From contig NZ_CANLZX010000004.1 of the NCBI RefSeq assembly GCF_947495675.1, forward strand, positions 174,887 through 238,886: a stretch of 64,000 nucleotides of DNA, given 5' to 3'. Below the pieces are notes generated by a model. It was not told where the DNA came from. It saw only the letters and a program-made list of their open reading frames with translations, and did not search any database. Shown here in pieces: positions 52,221 to 61,815 of the stretch (position 1 is its first letter; each line of letters opens with the position of its first letter). The position numbers and the translations under genes are program-made. This DNA is from an uncultured Algibacter sp. (GTDB lineage: Bacteria > Bacteroidota > Bacteroidia > Flavobacteriales > Flavobacteriaceae).

Positions 52221-53360
52221 ATGAAATCAGTTTATTTTGATAATGCAGCAACTACTCCCATGCGAGAAGAGGTTATAAAGGCTATAGCTGAGGTTATGAG
52301 AACTAATTTTGGAAATCCTTCATCTTCACATAGTTTTGGTAGATCTTCAAAAGCATTAGTAGAAAAGTCTAGAAAAATGATTGCGAGCTGTTTAAATGTT
52401 TCTGCTGGTGAAATAGTATTTACTTCGGGAGGCACAGAGGCCGATAATTTAGTTTTATTTAGTGTTGTAAAAGATTTGGGTATTAAACATATTATAACTT
52501 CTAAAATAGAGCATCATGCAGTTTTACATACTGTAGAAAAATTGCAGAAAGATTTTAATATTGAAGTAAGTTTTGTTAATGTTAATAAAAATGGAAGTTT
52601 AGATTTAAAACATTTAGAACAATTACTAAAAAGCGATGCTAAAACATTAGTAAGTTTAATGCATATAAATAATGAAATAGGAACTATTTTAGATATAAAG
52701 CATGTTGCAGATTTATGTAAATTAAATAATGCATTATTTCATACTGATGCAGTACAATCAATTGGTCATTATAATTTGGATTTACAAGATATTCAAGTTG
52801 ATTTTTTAGCAGCTTCGGCTCATAAATTTCACGGACCAAAAGGTGTTGGTTTTGCATTTATTAAAAAAAACTCTGGATTACAACCCTTAATAGTTGGTGG
52901 AGAACAGGAACGTGGACTTCGTGCAGGAACCGAAAGCATTCATAATATTATTGGTTTAGAAAAAGCTTTACAAATAGCGACAAACAATTTAGAAAGTGAG
53001 ACGCTTTATGTAAAATCATTAAAGCAATATTTTATTGATGAAATAACAAAAGCTATTCCGGAAGTGAAATTTAATGGTAGTTCTGATAATTTTGAAAAAA
53101 GCACATACACACTTATAAATGTTTGTTTGCCTATAACAACAGGAAATGGCGCAATGCTATTATTTCAATTAGATTTAAAAGGTATTGCGTGTTCTAGAGG
53201 AAGTGCTTGCCAAAGTGGTAGCTCTAAAAAATCGCATGTATTATTAGAAATTTTAGATGAAGCAGATTTAAATAAACCTTCTATTCGTTTTTCTTTTAGT
53301 AAATTTAATACTAAACAAGAGGTTGATTATGTTGTTAATACATTAAAAGCATTTGTTTAA
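52221..53360 (+). CDS. Cysteine desulfurase (NifS/IscS type)
   Basis: The 379-residue PLP enzyme has VYFDNAATTPM at the start, the cofactor segment FTSGGTEADN, HTDAVQSIGH, the PLP lysine in ASAHKFHGPKG (Lys202) and the active-site cysteine in GSACQSGSS (Cys330). It removes sulfur from cysteine for Fe-S cluster or thio-modification pathways. There is no IscU or IscR gene next to it, so the assignment to iron-sulfur or tRNA thiolation is open. It is likely monocistronic. Confidence 0.92.
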   Translation: MKSVYFDNAATTPMREEVIKAIAEVMRTNFGNPSSSHSFGRSSKALVEKSRKMIASCLNVSAGEIVFTSGGTEADNLVLFSVVKDLGIKHIITSKIEHHAVLHTVEKLQKDFNIEVSFVNVNKNGSLDLKHLEQLLKSDAKTLVSLMHINNEIGTILDIKHVADLCKLNNALFHTDAVQSIGHYNLDLQDIQVDFLAASAHKFHGPKGVGFAFIKKNSGLQPLIVGGEQERGLRAGTESIHNIIGLEKALQIATNNLESETLYVKSLKQYFIDEITKAIPEVKFNGSSDNFEKSTYTLINVCLPITTGNGAMLLFQLDLKGIACSRGSACQSGSSKKSHVLLEILDEADLNKPSIRFSFSKFNTKQEVDYVVNTLKAFV

Positions 53361-53417
53361 AAACATCCAATACATTTTTTAATATTACGCTAGTAAAAAA
53401 AGTAATATATTATTTAC

Positions 53418-53425
53418 TATATTTG
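53418..53425 (+). promoter_or_regulatory. Candidate -7 box of the 53450 gene
   Basis: TATATTTG fits TAnnTTTG. No -33 TTTG is seen at the usual distance. Confidence 0.35.
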
Positions 53426-53449
53426 TAATAAGTCTCACACGTTTTATTA

Positions 53450-54910
53450 ATGCCCCAAATAAAAAATGTTATGAGATTTAAGTGTATTATTTTCTTTTTT
53501 TTTACCTTTTTGTTATTATTTACTAGTTATTTACCTGCTCAAATAGGTATGGGAACAACAAATCCCCATATATCCTCTATTTTAGAAATATCATCAACTA
53601 CAAAAGGTATTTTAACACCAAGAATGACCTCTTTACAACGAACTACAATTGCCACACCTGCTGATGGTTTACTAGTTTATGATACAGATGAAGGTGCTTT
53701 TTATTATTTTGAAAATGCCATTTGGAATAAGATGCAAAGTCAAGGCAGGGATAATTATAAATTAGTGAAAAATGCTTCCGATTTAGCAGATGAACTTGCA
53801 GCTGGTGGAGGAAGTACTTATCTACTAACATCTAATACTTATTATGAAATTAATGGTAGTATTACATTAGCGGCTCCAATAGACATTAATAATGCTTATG
53901 TTTCTGGTATAGATGCTAATGAAGATAAGCTAGTTGGATCTGGTGGCCCAATATTTTCTGGTACAAATGGCGGTAGTATTAGAAATTTAACATTAATTTC
54001 ACTTGGCGGAAGTGTTTTTAATTTAACAGGTTCTGGTGCAGAATCATTAGTTTTTCAAAATAGTATAATAGTTAATTCTGGAAGTGTAGGGAATATTTCT
54101 AATTTTCAACTTGTGTTTATGAGTATTGTTCAATTAGTAAATAATACAGATGGTTTTACTTTTACAGATATTAATAGCTTGCTTTTAAGTAATTTAGGTT
54201 GGTTTGGTAATAATACAGGAACATTTGAAACTTATGTTGGTAGTTTTGATTTAATTGAAAAGGTTAGTGGTTTTTCTGATATTTCTGCTGGAGTAATTGG
54301 AATTGATGTAAGTGCGAATCCAACTGTTGGAGCAGGGGTTATTTCTGGAACTCCATTCTCTGGTGTAGGAACTCATGTTTTAGGTTATACTGCTGGAACT
54401 TATCCTGGTTATTTTTTTAGTAATAATTGGAATGTTGATTGTCCTGGTTTAAAAGTGGAAAATGATATTAGTGCATCAGCAAATTTTTATTTTAATGGTA
54501 GTTTAACTACAGGTTTTGTTCAATCTATAACGAATGGTACAGCAGTACCTATTCAGGGATCAGGAACATTTACAGCTACAAATTTGTTTAGATTTACAGA
54601 AGTAGGGGGTAATCGATTGGTTTATGATGGTATAGAAAATAGATCTTTTCAAGTAAACGCATCTTTGTCTGTTAGAATTACAAGTGCCTCAGGTAATTTT
54701 TATGCTATTATTTTATATAAGAATGGTGTTGAAGTAACAGAGTCTAATGCTATTGTTTATGTTGATAGTGATACCCAAATTCAAAATATTGCAATTACTT
54801 CTGATATAGATTTATCTAATGGTGATTATATTGAAGTATATGTAAAACGTTTAACAGGAACAGGTACAGACTCACTTATTGTTTTTTCTGAAAATATAAG
54901 TGTAAAATAA
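53450..54910 (+). CDS. Secreted tail-fibre-like surface protein (unknown function)
   Basis: The 486-residue protein has a signal peptide (about 8-31, ending YLPAQ); a later ATG at 53471 gives a more usual leader. Residues 32-90 (GMGTTNPHISSILEISSTTK, LTPRMTSLQRTTIATPADGL) match the collar-like segment common in Bacteroidota surface proteins and phage tail fibres. The middle is Gly/Asn/Ser-rich, and the end (SLSVRITSASGNFYAIILYK) resembles a TNF-like C1q fold strand. No T9SS sorting domain is visible. A surface or adhesive role is inferred. Confidence 0.72.
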   Translation: MPQIKNVMRFKCIIFFFFTFLLLFTSYLPAQIGMGTTNPHISSILEISSTTKGILTPRMTSLQRTTIATPADGLLVYDTDEGAFYYFENAIWNKMQSQGRDNYKLVKNASDLADELAAGGGSTYLLTSNTYYEINGSITLAAPIDINNAYVSGIDANEDKLVGSGGPIFSGTNGGSIRNLTLISLGGSVFNLTGSGAESLVFQNSIIVNSGSVGNISNFQLVFMSIVQLVNNTDGFTFTDINSLLLSNLGWFGNNTGTFETYVGSFDLIEKVSGFSDISAGVIGIDVSANPTVGAGVISGTPFSGVGTHVLGYTAGTYPGYFFSNNWNVDCPGLKVENDISASANFYFNGSLTTGFVQSITNGTAVPIQGSGTFTATNLFRFTEVGGNRLVYDGIENRSFQVNASLSVRITSASGNFYAIILYKNGVEVTESNAIVYVDSDTQIQNIAITSDIDLSNGDYIEVYVKRLTGTGTDSLIVFSENISVK

Positions 54911-54920
54911 AAATTGAAAA

Positions 54921-57380
54921 CTAAAACTTCATGGTGGTTCTAATATTAAAAACGCGAGGAGTTAAATAATTAGGAATGGCAATTTGACGCTTAGTACTTA
55001 CATCTCTTACCCAAGTGTTAGTAATAGAGTTTTGTACATCAAAAATATTGAATATTTCAAAACCAAAAGACAACTCCTTAAATGGTTTTTTCCAACCATT
55101 ATTAAATGTTTTTTTAGAATCAACTAAAACATATTGTAAGCCAAAATCTGCACGTTTATAAGATGGTAATCTATTTTGAAATTCATATGGGTCTGCATAA
55201 CTAGGCGAACCACCTGGTAAACCTGTGTTAAACACCATATTTAAATACATTTTTAAGTTTGGCATATTTGGCACATAATCTTGAAACAATGCTGCAAACT
55301 TTAATCTTTGATCTGTAGGTCGAGAAATATAACCTCGGTTGTTTATATTTTCTTCAGTTTTTAAATATCCAAAACTTAACCAAGATTCTGTTCCTGGAAC
55401 AAACTCGCCATTTAAGCGCATATCTAATCCATAAGCATAAGCTTTTGCACTATTGTTTGCAGCATAGCGAATTCGTACATTTTCTAGTGTATATGGATTT
55501 ACATCAGATAGGTTTTTATAATACACTTCTGAAGTTAATTTAAAAGGTCTGTCCCACATTTTGAAGCTATAATCGTTTCCTAAAACAAGGTGAAATGATT
55601 TTTGTGCTTTTACATTAGGTTGAATAACTCCATTGGCATCACGAAGTTCTCTGTAAAAAGGTGGTTGGTAATACAACCCTCCAGCAATTCTAAAAAGCAT
55701 ATCTTTTTCCCAATATGGTTTTATGGCAAATTGTGCACGTGGACTAAATACCATTTGATTTGATGTTGCAATGCCATCGCCACTAACAGACCAACTATGT
55801 GCGCGAACACCTGCATTATACCAAACATCGCTAGTTCCTAAATTACTGCGTTTACTCCATTGTCCATATACTTGAAATCTGTTTATTTGAGTATTATTTG
55901 TGGCTCTTACATTTTGAAACGGTTCTAGTGGCCCAGTAAAGGGCTCATAAGGTTGTTGGTTAGAGGCAATTTTTGGTGGTTTTATAGAAAATCCTGCAGA
56001 GTCAATAACTTCCCATTCAATCAAACGATCTCTAATATCTTCATTAGTATATTTTAAAGACCATTCAAACCTATTGTCATTAATTTTAAAATCGCCTTTG
56101 TGTTCAATATTAGTAATTAATGCATCTAAATCATTTCTTCCGTGGTTAAGCTGGCTGCCAATACCTTCACTAAATTCTACTTCACCTAAATTATCGTCTC
56201 CAATATTACTATTAACTTCACCTAATCTGTATTGTGCCAAAATATCAAAATATTCTTCTTCTGTAGTGTGATAAGTAGATGCTATTAAATGAAGCGTTAA
56301 ATTGTCATTTGCAAAATAAGACCCTTTAAAAGCCCCAAAAAGTGTTTGGTATCTGTCCTTTTCTTGGCCTTCGTAAAACACCAACAATGCTTCAGGCTCA
56401 CTCAAGGTCCCAAAATTAGTTTGCCGAGCTTCTGGCTCAAAATTGTATTTGTTTATAGAGGCGCTTCCTAAAAAGCTTAAGTGAAATTTATTGGAAAACT
56501 TATAAGTAAAATACCCTTGCGCATCGGCAAAAGTTGGTTTAAAATTAGTCTCAGTTTCCTTAGCATTTACAAGCAAACTGTTATCGCGGTAACGTAAACC
56601 AACAATACTAGTAAACTTAGAGTCTTTACTTATATTTTCAATAGAAAGACTTCCGCCAAGTAAACTTAAATCGGCATTAATTTCAAATTGATAAGGGTTT
56701 TTGTAGGTAATATCTAATACAGATGATAATTTATCGCCATACTTTGCTTGAAAACCACCAGCAGAGAAATCTACATTTTGTACCAAATTTGTGTTTACAA
56801 AACTTAAACCTTCTTGTTGTCCAGAACGCACTAAAAAAGGACGATACACTTCAATACCATTTACATAAACTAAATTTTCATCATAATTACCACCACGAAC
56901 AGAATATTGTGTACTTAATTCGTTGTTATTACTTACTCCTGGTAAGGTTAAAAGTAAGTTTTCTACACCAGCATTAGCTCCAGGTATTTTTCTTATGGCA
57001 TCTGGTTTTATAGTAATAATACCTTCAACTTCTTTTTTTCTATTACTACTAATAATTACCGTTGCTATTTGCTCTACAACTGTACTCATTACAGGGTTAA
57101 ACTCAAACTCTTCACCATTTTTTAAATTGAAGGTACTCACAATTTTTTTATGAGATAGATGCGTAAATTCTATTTTAATATCTTTATTAGAAGGAATAGT
57201 AATATTGTAAAAACCGTTAGCATTAGTTTCAGAACCATTAGTTTCAAATTTTATACTAACTTTTTCAATAGGTTTGTTGTTTTCATCTAAAATAACTCCC
57301 TTAATTGTTGCGTTTTGGGCAAAACTAAAAGTTAAGATTAAAAAAAACAGGATGTTGGTTAATAGTTGTTTAGCCTTCAA
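54921..57380 (-). CDS. TonB-dependent receptor with CarboxypepD_reg-like N-terminal domain
   Basis: The protein has a signal peptide, a carboxypeptidase-regulatory-like beta-sandwich (about 25-110, IKGVILDENNKPIEKVSI), a plug domain (LLLTLPGVSNNNELSTQYSV, RGGNYDENLVYVNGIEVYRP) and a 22-strand barrel ending in a Phe (TRVFNIRTTMKF-like, last residue F). I choose TTG 57380, because it gives a clean leader (MKAKQLLTNILFFLILTF) and clears the upstream gene; the ATG at 57452 would overlap that gene by 59 nt. It imports a ligand through the outer membrane with TonB. No SusD partner is present, so the ligand is open. Confidence 0.85.
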   Translation of the reverse strand: MKAKQLLTNILFFLILTFSFAQNATIKGVILDENNKPIEKVSIKFETNGSETNANGFYNITIPSNKDIKIEFTHLSHKKIVSTFNLKNGEEFEFNPVMSTVVEQIATVIISSNRKKEVEGIITIKPDAIRKIPGANAGVENLLLTLPGVSNNNELSTQYSVRGGNYDENLVYVNGIEVYRPFLVRSGQQEGLSFVNTNLVQNVDFSAGGFQAKYGDKLSSVLDITYKNPYQFEINADLSLLGGSLSIENISKDSKFTSIVGLRYRDNSLLVNAKETETNFKPTFADAQGYFTYKFSNKFHLSFLGSASINKYNFEPEARQTNFGTLSEPEALLVFYEGQEKDRYQTLFGAFKGSYFANDNLTLHLIASTYHTTEEEYFDILAQYRLGEVNSNIGDDNLGEVEFSEGIGSQLNHGRNDLDALITNIEHKGDFKINDNRFEWSLKYTNEDIRDRLIEWEVIDSAGFSIKPPKIASNQQPYEPFTGPLEPFQNVRATNNTQINRFQVYGQWSKRSNLGTSDVWYNAGVRAHSWSVSGDGIATSNQMVFSPRAQFAIKPYWEKDMLFRIAGGLYYQPPFYRELRDANGVIQPNVKAQKSFHLVLGNDYSFKMWDRPFKLTSEVYYKNLSDVNPYTLENVRIRYAANNSAKAYAYGLDMRLNGEFVPGTESWLSFGYLKTEENINNRGYISRPTDQRLKFAALFQDYVPNMPNLKMYLNMVFNTGLPGGSPSYADPYEFQNRLPSYKRADFGLQYVLVDSKKTFNNGWKKPFKELSFGFEIFNIFDVQNSITNTWVRDVSTKRQIAIPNYLTPRVFNIRTTMKF

Positions 57381-57393
57381 AAGTTTAAAAAGT

Positions 57394-59079
57394 TTATTTT
57401 CTGTAAAATAACGTTTCAAATGTAGAATTATTTCCAACATTATCAGTAACAATTACTTTTAAATTATTTTTTGTGTCGGTTACAATACCATCATTAAAAT
57501 CGTAAGTTAATGTGTTTTTTTTGTAATCATACTCCATTAAAATCCATTTTCCGTTTATGGTTGCGCGGTAATTTGAAATTCCAGAACCTACATCATTTAT
57601 TTTAACTTTTAAATATCTATACTTACTTAACCATTGCTTACTCTTAAAGTTTATAGGCGAAATGGAAGGTTTTATAGTATCCATAGTAAGTGCATAGGTG
57701 CCAAGTTTTTTTGTTCTACCAATAAGAAGATTGTTTTTTCTTTTGGTTGAAGTGTAAGATGGATAATTTTTGTATCCAATTAATCTAGCAATGTAGAGTT
57801 TGTTTTTATCTTCATTTGAATATTTACTCACATCATAAGTAATATTAAAATTATTTTTCGCAGCTTTAATATCTTCATGGAGTTTCAAAGTATCATTTTT
57901 TACTTCAAAATTTATATAAAAATCATCGTAAAAAGTGTTTTTGTAAAAATCAACACTAACATTACCTGCTTTTAAATTTGTTGTTTCATTTGCTTTAATA
58001 TAGTAAGGTGTTATATTTTTTTCTTTAGGTTTTGAAATACTATTTTTTGTGCCTTTTATATGTATGGTTACCCATGATTCGTTGTTTTTATAATCTGCAA
58101 CTCTAACTTTATATACAGAGTAAGCGCTATCTTCAACCTTAATAATACCTTCGTTTAATGTAGATTTAAAAAGGCTTAATGGGTTATTAATTCTAAATAA
58201 TTTTTGAAGCCGTTGCTTTTTTGTTGAAAAATGCTCGTAATCAATAAGTTGGTTAATGTGTTTTGTTTCGTCAAATGAAAAGCGTTTAAAATCTATTTCA
58301 AAATTTCTACTTCCATTAATAAACGTTTGAATGTTATAAACACCATTTGAATTAGCTGCTAAATCTTGTCTATCTATCGTGCTTATGGCGAATCCTATAT
58401 TACCTATAGCCTCAATATTTTCAGCATTATAATCACCATTTTTTAAAGGTGTAAGTCTTAATTTTTGTTTAGTATTAGAATTATTAATGAATGAATTTTC
58501 GTCTAGAGGGTAAGCGTAAACAGATTTTATAATTGGATTTGTAGTGTCTTTAATGTCAATTCCAAATAACATGGGGTTCATGGGGCGTTCTTGTTTATCT
58601 CTAATTTCAAAATGTAAATGTGGGCCACCAGAACCACCAGTATTTCCGCTATATGCAACAAGGTTGTCTTTTAAAACAGGCAAATCTTCTGCTTTAGGGA
58701 ACAACTCTATTTCGTAAGATTCTTTTTCGTATTGTTTCTTTTTTATATAGGCCTCAATTTCTGGTGAAAATTTTTGAAGATGCGCATAAACTGTTGTGTA
58801 ACCGTTAGGGTGTGTAATGTAAAGTGCTTTACCATAACCATAATGAGCTATTTTTATTCTACTAACAAAACCGTTTGCAGAAGCTTTTACTTTTAAGCCA
58901 GTACGTTGTTGTGTTTTAATATCCATGCCAGAATGAAAATGATTAGATCTTAACTCGGCAAATGTACCCGATAATACTAATGGTATTTCTAATGGATTGC
59001 TAAAATAATCTTGGGGATAATTATTTTGGGCACTTGATAATAAAGAAAAAGCTAGAAAGAGGGACAGTATAAATCTCAT
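57394..59079 (-). CDS. M23-family metallopeptidase (peptidoglycan hydrolase)
   Basis: The 561-residue protein has a signal peptide (about 1-18) and an N-terminal M23/LytM domain. The zinc ligands are His49 and Asp53 (NHFHSGMDIK) and His154/His156 (GGPHLHFEIR). A large C-terminal part (about 180-561) is beta-rich, of the type seen in flavobacterial M23 proteins, and ends in YRK. It should cut cell-wall cross-links in the periplasm. The TonB receptor gene follows on the same strand 13 nt after the stop if the TTG start is right. Confidence 0.88.
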   Translation of the reverse strand: MRFILSLFLAFSLLSSAQNNYPQDYFSNPLEIPLVLSGTFAELRSNHFHSGMDIKTQQRTGLKVKASANGFVSRIKIAHYGYGKALYITHPNGYTTVYAHLQKFSPEIEAYIKKKQYEKESYEIELFPKAEDLPVLKDNLVAYSGNTGGSGGPHLHFEIRDKQERPMNPMLFGIDIKDTTNPIIKSVYAYPLDENSFINNSNTKQKLRLTPLKNGDYNAENIEAIGNIGFAISTIDRQDLAANSNGVYNIQTFINGSRNFEIDFKRFSFDETKHINQLIDYEHFSTKKQRLQKLFRINNPLSLFKSTLNEGIIKVEDSAYSVYKVRVADYKNNESWVTIHIKGTKNSISKPKEKNITPYYIKANETTNLKAGNVSVDFYKNTFYDDFYINFEVKNDTLKLHEDIKAAKNNFNITYDVSKYSNEDKNKLYIARLIGYKNYPSYTSTKRKNNLLIGRTKKLGTYALTMDTIKPSISPINFKSKQWLSKYRYLKVKINDVGSGISNYRATINGKWILMEYDYKKNTLTYDFNDGIVTDTKNNLKVIVTDNVGNNSTFETLFYRK

Positions 59080-59199
59080 AGATAAGTATTAGGCTAAAAT
59101 ATTAATTTGATATGAAAACGCAAAGAATAAAACAAAAATCAAGCCATGATGATGTGTGGCGACCTTAACAAATGAAAGTAAAATTTTATGATAAAACAA

Positions 59200-59230
59200 T
59201 TGTTAATTATGGATAGGAATGTTAACTTTG
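59200..59230 (+). promoter_or_regulatory. Bacteroidota-type promoter of the coiled-coil/zapA operon
   Basis: TTG at 59200-59202 and TAACTTTG at 59223-59230 (fits TAnnTTTG) are separated by 20 nt. The predicted start is about 18 nt before ATG 59255. It is the best promoter match in the window. Confidence 0.6.
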
Positions 59231-59254
59231 TAATATAAGTATTGAAAATTTTAA

Positions 59255-59545
59255 ATGAGTAATATTGAGGATATTGTAGATTCGTTAGAAAACAAGATTA
59301 GTAAAGTATTACACAAACTAGAGCTTTTAAAACTTGCTAATTTGAAATTAAATGAAGAATTAGAGGTTTCAAAGCAAGAAATATTATCTCAAAAAAAGCA
59401 TATTGCTAATTGGGAAGAAAAATATGAGGCTCTTAAAATAGCAAATTCAATACTTGGTAGTGACGATAATAAAAGAGAAACTAAGCTTAAAATAAACGCA
59501 TTAATTAGAGATATTGATCATTGTATTGCTCAACTCGCTGATTAA
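59255..59545 (+). CDS. Coiled-coil protein upstream of zapA
   Basis: The 96-residue protein is a nearly continuous coiled coil (about 5-60; heptads with Leu/Ile) and ends with IRDIDHCIAQLAD. It is followed by zapA after 15 nt, so it is very likely co-transcribed. The layout suggests a ZapB-like or cell-division-linked partner, but no such function has been shown for it. It is conserved in this position in flavobacteria as far as I recall. Confidence 0.75.
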   Translation: MSNIEDIVDSLENKISKVLHKLELLKLANLKLNEELEVSKQEILSQKKHIANWEEKYEALKIANSILGSDDNKRETKLKINALIRDIDHCIAQLAD

Positions 59546-59560
59546 AGTTAATTAAAATCA

Positions 59561-59854
59561 ATGTCAGAAAAGCTTAAAATAAAGCTATCTATAGCTAATA
59601 GAGTATATCCTTTAACAATTGAGTCAAGTCAAGAAGAGGGGTTACGAAAAGCAGCTAAAAACATTGAGGCTATGATAAAGCAATTTGAGCAAAGTTATTC
59701 TGTTCGAGATAAACAAGACGTATTGGCTATGTGTGCCTTGCAATTTGCATCTCAAGTAGAGCAGAAGTCTATTGATAAAGCAAATGTAAACGAGCATGTA
59801 GAAGAAAAGCTAAATGCGCTTAATGATTTGTTACATTCGCATTTGGTCTCTTAA
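59561..59854 (+). CDS. zapA: Cell division protein ZapA
   Basis: The 97-residue protein has the ZapA fold: the N-terminal strands KLKIKLSIANRVYPLTIES, the helix EEGLRKAAKNIEAMI and a C-terminal coiled coil. ZapA bundles FtsZ filaments at the septum. It follows the coiled-coil gene (15-nt gap) and precedes the 6S RNA candidate. Confidence 0.88.
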   Translation: MSEKLKIKLSIANRVYPLTIESSQEEGLRKAAKNIEAMIKQFEQSYSVRDKQDVLAMCALQFASQVEQKSIDKANVNEHVEEKLNALNDLLHSHLVS

Positions 59855-59885
59855 AACGTTCTTTAAAATAAATTAAAAGTTACTG

Positions 59886-60067
59886 CCTACATTGGTTATT
59901 TTTTTTGATAAACTCAACGTTAATTCTTTAAAAAGGGTGAGTTTAAGTTGTAAAAGCATGCTGCTAGTACTAAATTTATTTTTAGTATCTCGAGCAGACC
60001 CTTGATCAGCTTGTTAGCCCTAAACTTGTTTTTAAGGAGTTTATACAAAACTTTATACCGGTGTAGG
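59886..60067 (+). ncRNA. ssrS: 6S RNA (flavobacterial type, candidate)
   Basis: Between zapA and rny lies a 180-nt structured segment. The closing stem is CCTACATTGGT (59886-59896) with ACCGGTGTAGG (60057-60067), 11 pairs with two G-T wobbles. Further stems are TAAACTCA/TGAGTTTA (59909-59916, 59938-59945), TAAACT/AGTTTA (60021-60026, 60038-60043) and a terminal hairpin (CTGCT/AGCAG 59961-59965 with 59993-59997, enclosing TACTAAA/TTTAGTA). A T-run follows. 6S RNA traps sigma-RNA polymerase; a place next to zapA is known from proteobacteria. The exact ends are approximate. Confidence 0.75.
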
Positions 60068-60100
60068 TTTTTTTATATATTAAAATCAACTAAATTAACG

Positions 60101-61675
60101 ATGGATAACTCAATTATATTTGCAGTAGGAGGTGTTATATTAGGGCTAATAATTGGCTTTATTATAGCAAAAACACTAGAAAAAAATAATGCTTCTAAAC
60201 TAGTGAAAGAAGCAAAGAAAAATGCAACTTTAATACTTAAAGAAGCAAAAAGCGAAGGAGAAACACTAAAAAAAGACAAAATACTTCAGGCTAAAGAAAA
60301 GTTTATAGAACTTAAATCTGAACACGAAAAAGTTATATTATCTCGTGACAAGAAAATGGCTGAAGCCGAAAAGCGAACTCGAGATAAAGAATCTCAAATT
60401 TCTAACGAATTATCAAAAAGTAAAAAGCTTAACGAAAGCCTTGAAAGTAAAATTAAGAATTACGATCATAGATTAGATTTACTTGAAAAGAAACAGGAAG
60501 CAGTTGATAAATTACATAAAAGTCAAGTTCAGCAATTAGAAGTTATATCAAGTCTTTCTGCTGAAGAAGCTAAAGAGCAATTAGTTGAATCTTTAAAAGG
60601 AGAAGCTCAGAATGATGCCATGGCATATATTCAAAGTTCTTTAGAAGAAGCAAAATTAACAGCAGAACAAGATGCTAAGAAGATTATTATAAATACTATT
60701 CAACGTATTGGGACAGAAGAAGCGGTTGATAACTGTGTGTCTGTTTTTAATATTGAATCTGATGATGTTAAAGGAAGAATTATAGGTCGTGAAGGTCGTA
60801 ATATTAGAGCTATTGAAGCTGCTACTGGTGTAGAAATTATTGTAGATGATACGCCTGAAGCTATTATCTTATCATGTTTTGATTCTGTACGAAGAGAGGT
60901 GGCGCGTTTATCATTACACAAATTAGTTACCGATGGTAGAATTCACCCAGCTAGAATTGAAGAGATTGTTAAGAAAACGCAAAAACAAATCGAGCAGGAA
61001 ATTATTGAAGTTGGTAAGCGTACCGTGATTGATTTAGGAATTCATAATTTAAATCCTGAATTAATTAAAATGGTAGGTAGAATGAAGTACCGATCGTCTT
61101 ACGGGCAAAACTTGTTACAGCACTCGCGTGAGGTTGCTAAGCTTTGTGGCGTAATGGCAGCAGAATTAGGCTTAAATCCTAAAATGGCTAAAAGAGCAGG
61201 TTTGTTACATGATATTGGAAAAGTGCCAGATGCAGAAGCAGATATGGAAACTCCACACGCTATTTTGGGTATGCAATGGGCTGAAAAATTTGGTGAAAAA
61301 CCAGAGGTTTGTAACGCTATTGGTGCACACCACGACGAAATAGAAATGAAATCATTATTAGCACCTATAGTTCAAGTATGTGATGCTATATCGGGAGCAA
61401 GACCAGGGGCAAGACGACAAGTGTTAGACAGTTACATACAACGTTTAAAAGATTTAGAAGATATTGCTTTTGGATTTAATGGTGTTAAAAAAGCATATGC
61501 TATTCAAGCCGGTAGAGAGCTGCGTGTTATTGTTGAAAGCGAAAAAGTAGACGATCAAAAAGCAGCAGATTTATCATTTAACATATCGCAAAAAGTACAA
61601 ACCGATATGACATATCCTGGCCAAGTTAAAGTAACCGTAATAAGAGAAACAAGAGCAGTTAATATTGCTAAGTAA
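60101..61675 (+). CDS. rny: Ribonuclease Y
   Basis: I choose ATG 60101 ([20 protein letters not shown]). A longer in-frame start at 60002 lies inside the 6S RNA segment and adds a non-conserved leader. The 524-residue protein has an N-terminal membrane helix (about 4-24), a long coiled coil (about 30-170), a KH domain ([15 protein letters not shown], about 220-234) and an HD domain ([14 protein letters not shown], about 368-381). It is an endoribonuclease that starts mRNA decay at the membrane. Length is normal. Confidence 0.95.
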   Translation: MDNSIIFAVGGVILGLIIGFIIAKTLEKNNASKLVKEAKKNATLILKEAKSEGETLKKDKILQAKEKFIELKSEHEKVILSRDKKMAEAEKRTRDKESQISNELSKSKKLNESLESKIKNYDHRLDLLEKKQEAVDKLHKSQVQQLEVISSLSAEEAKEQLVESLKGEAQNDAMAYIQSSLEEAKLTAEQDAKKIIINTIQRIGTEEAVDNCVSVFNIESDDVKGRIIGREGRNIRAIEAATGVEIIVDDTPEAIILSCFDSVRREVARLSLHKLVTDGRIHPARIEEIVKKTQKQIEQEIIEVGKRTVIDLGIHNLNPELIKMVGRMKYRSSYGQNLLQHSREVAKLCGVMAAELGLNPKMAKRAGLLHDIGKVPDAEADMETPHAILGMQWAEKFGEKPEVCNAIGAHHDEIEMKSLLAPIVQVCDAISGARPGARRQVLDSYIQRLKDLEDIAFGFNGVKKAYAIQAGRELRVIVESEKVDDQKAADLSFNISQKVQTDMTYPGQVKVTVIRETRAVNIAK

Positions 61676-61710
61676 ATATTTGCCTGTATAATCTAGGTGT
61701 CACTAAAAAA

Positions 61711-61738
61711 AATCCAGTATTATAATACTGGATTTTTT
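61711..61738 (+). terminator. Terminator of rny
   Basis: AATCCAGTATT (61711-61721) pairs with AATACTGGATT (61724-61734), preceded by A residues and followed by TTTT. It lies 36 nt after the rny stop. Confidence 0.85.
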
Positions 61739-61815
61739 ATTTTATAAACTTCTAAAAGAAAATTATTAATAATTATACAATTAGCTTTTAAAAACTTGGG
61801 TAGATTATCAATAAT

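Noticed and set aside
60002..60100. In-frame upstream start that would add 33 residues to ribonuclease Y
   Set aside because: The extension lies inside the structured 6S RNA segment, is not RNase Y-like, and the usual membrane helix begins right after ATG 60101.
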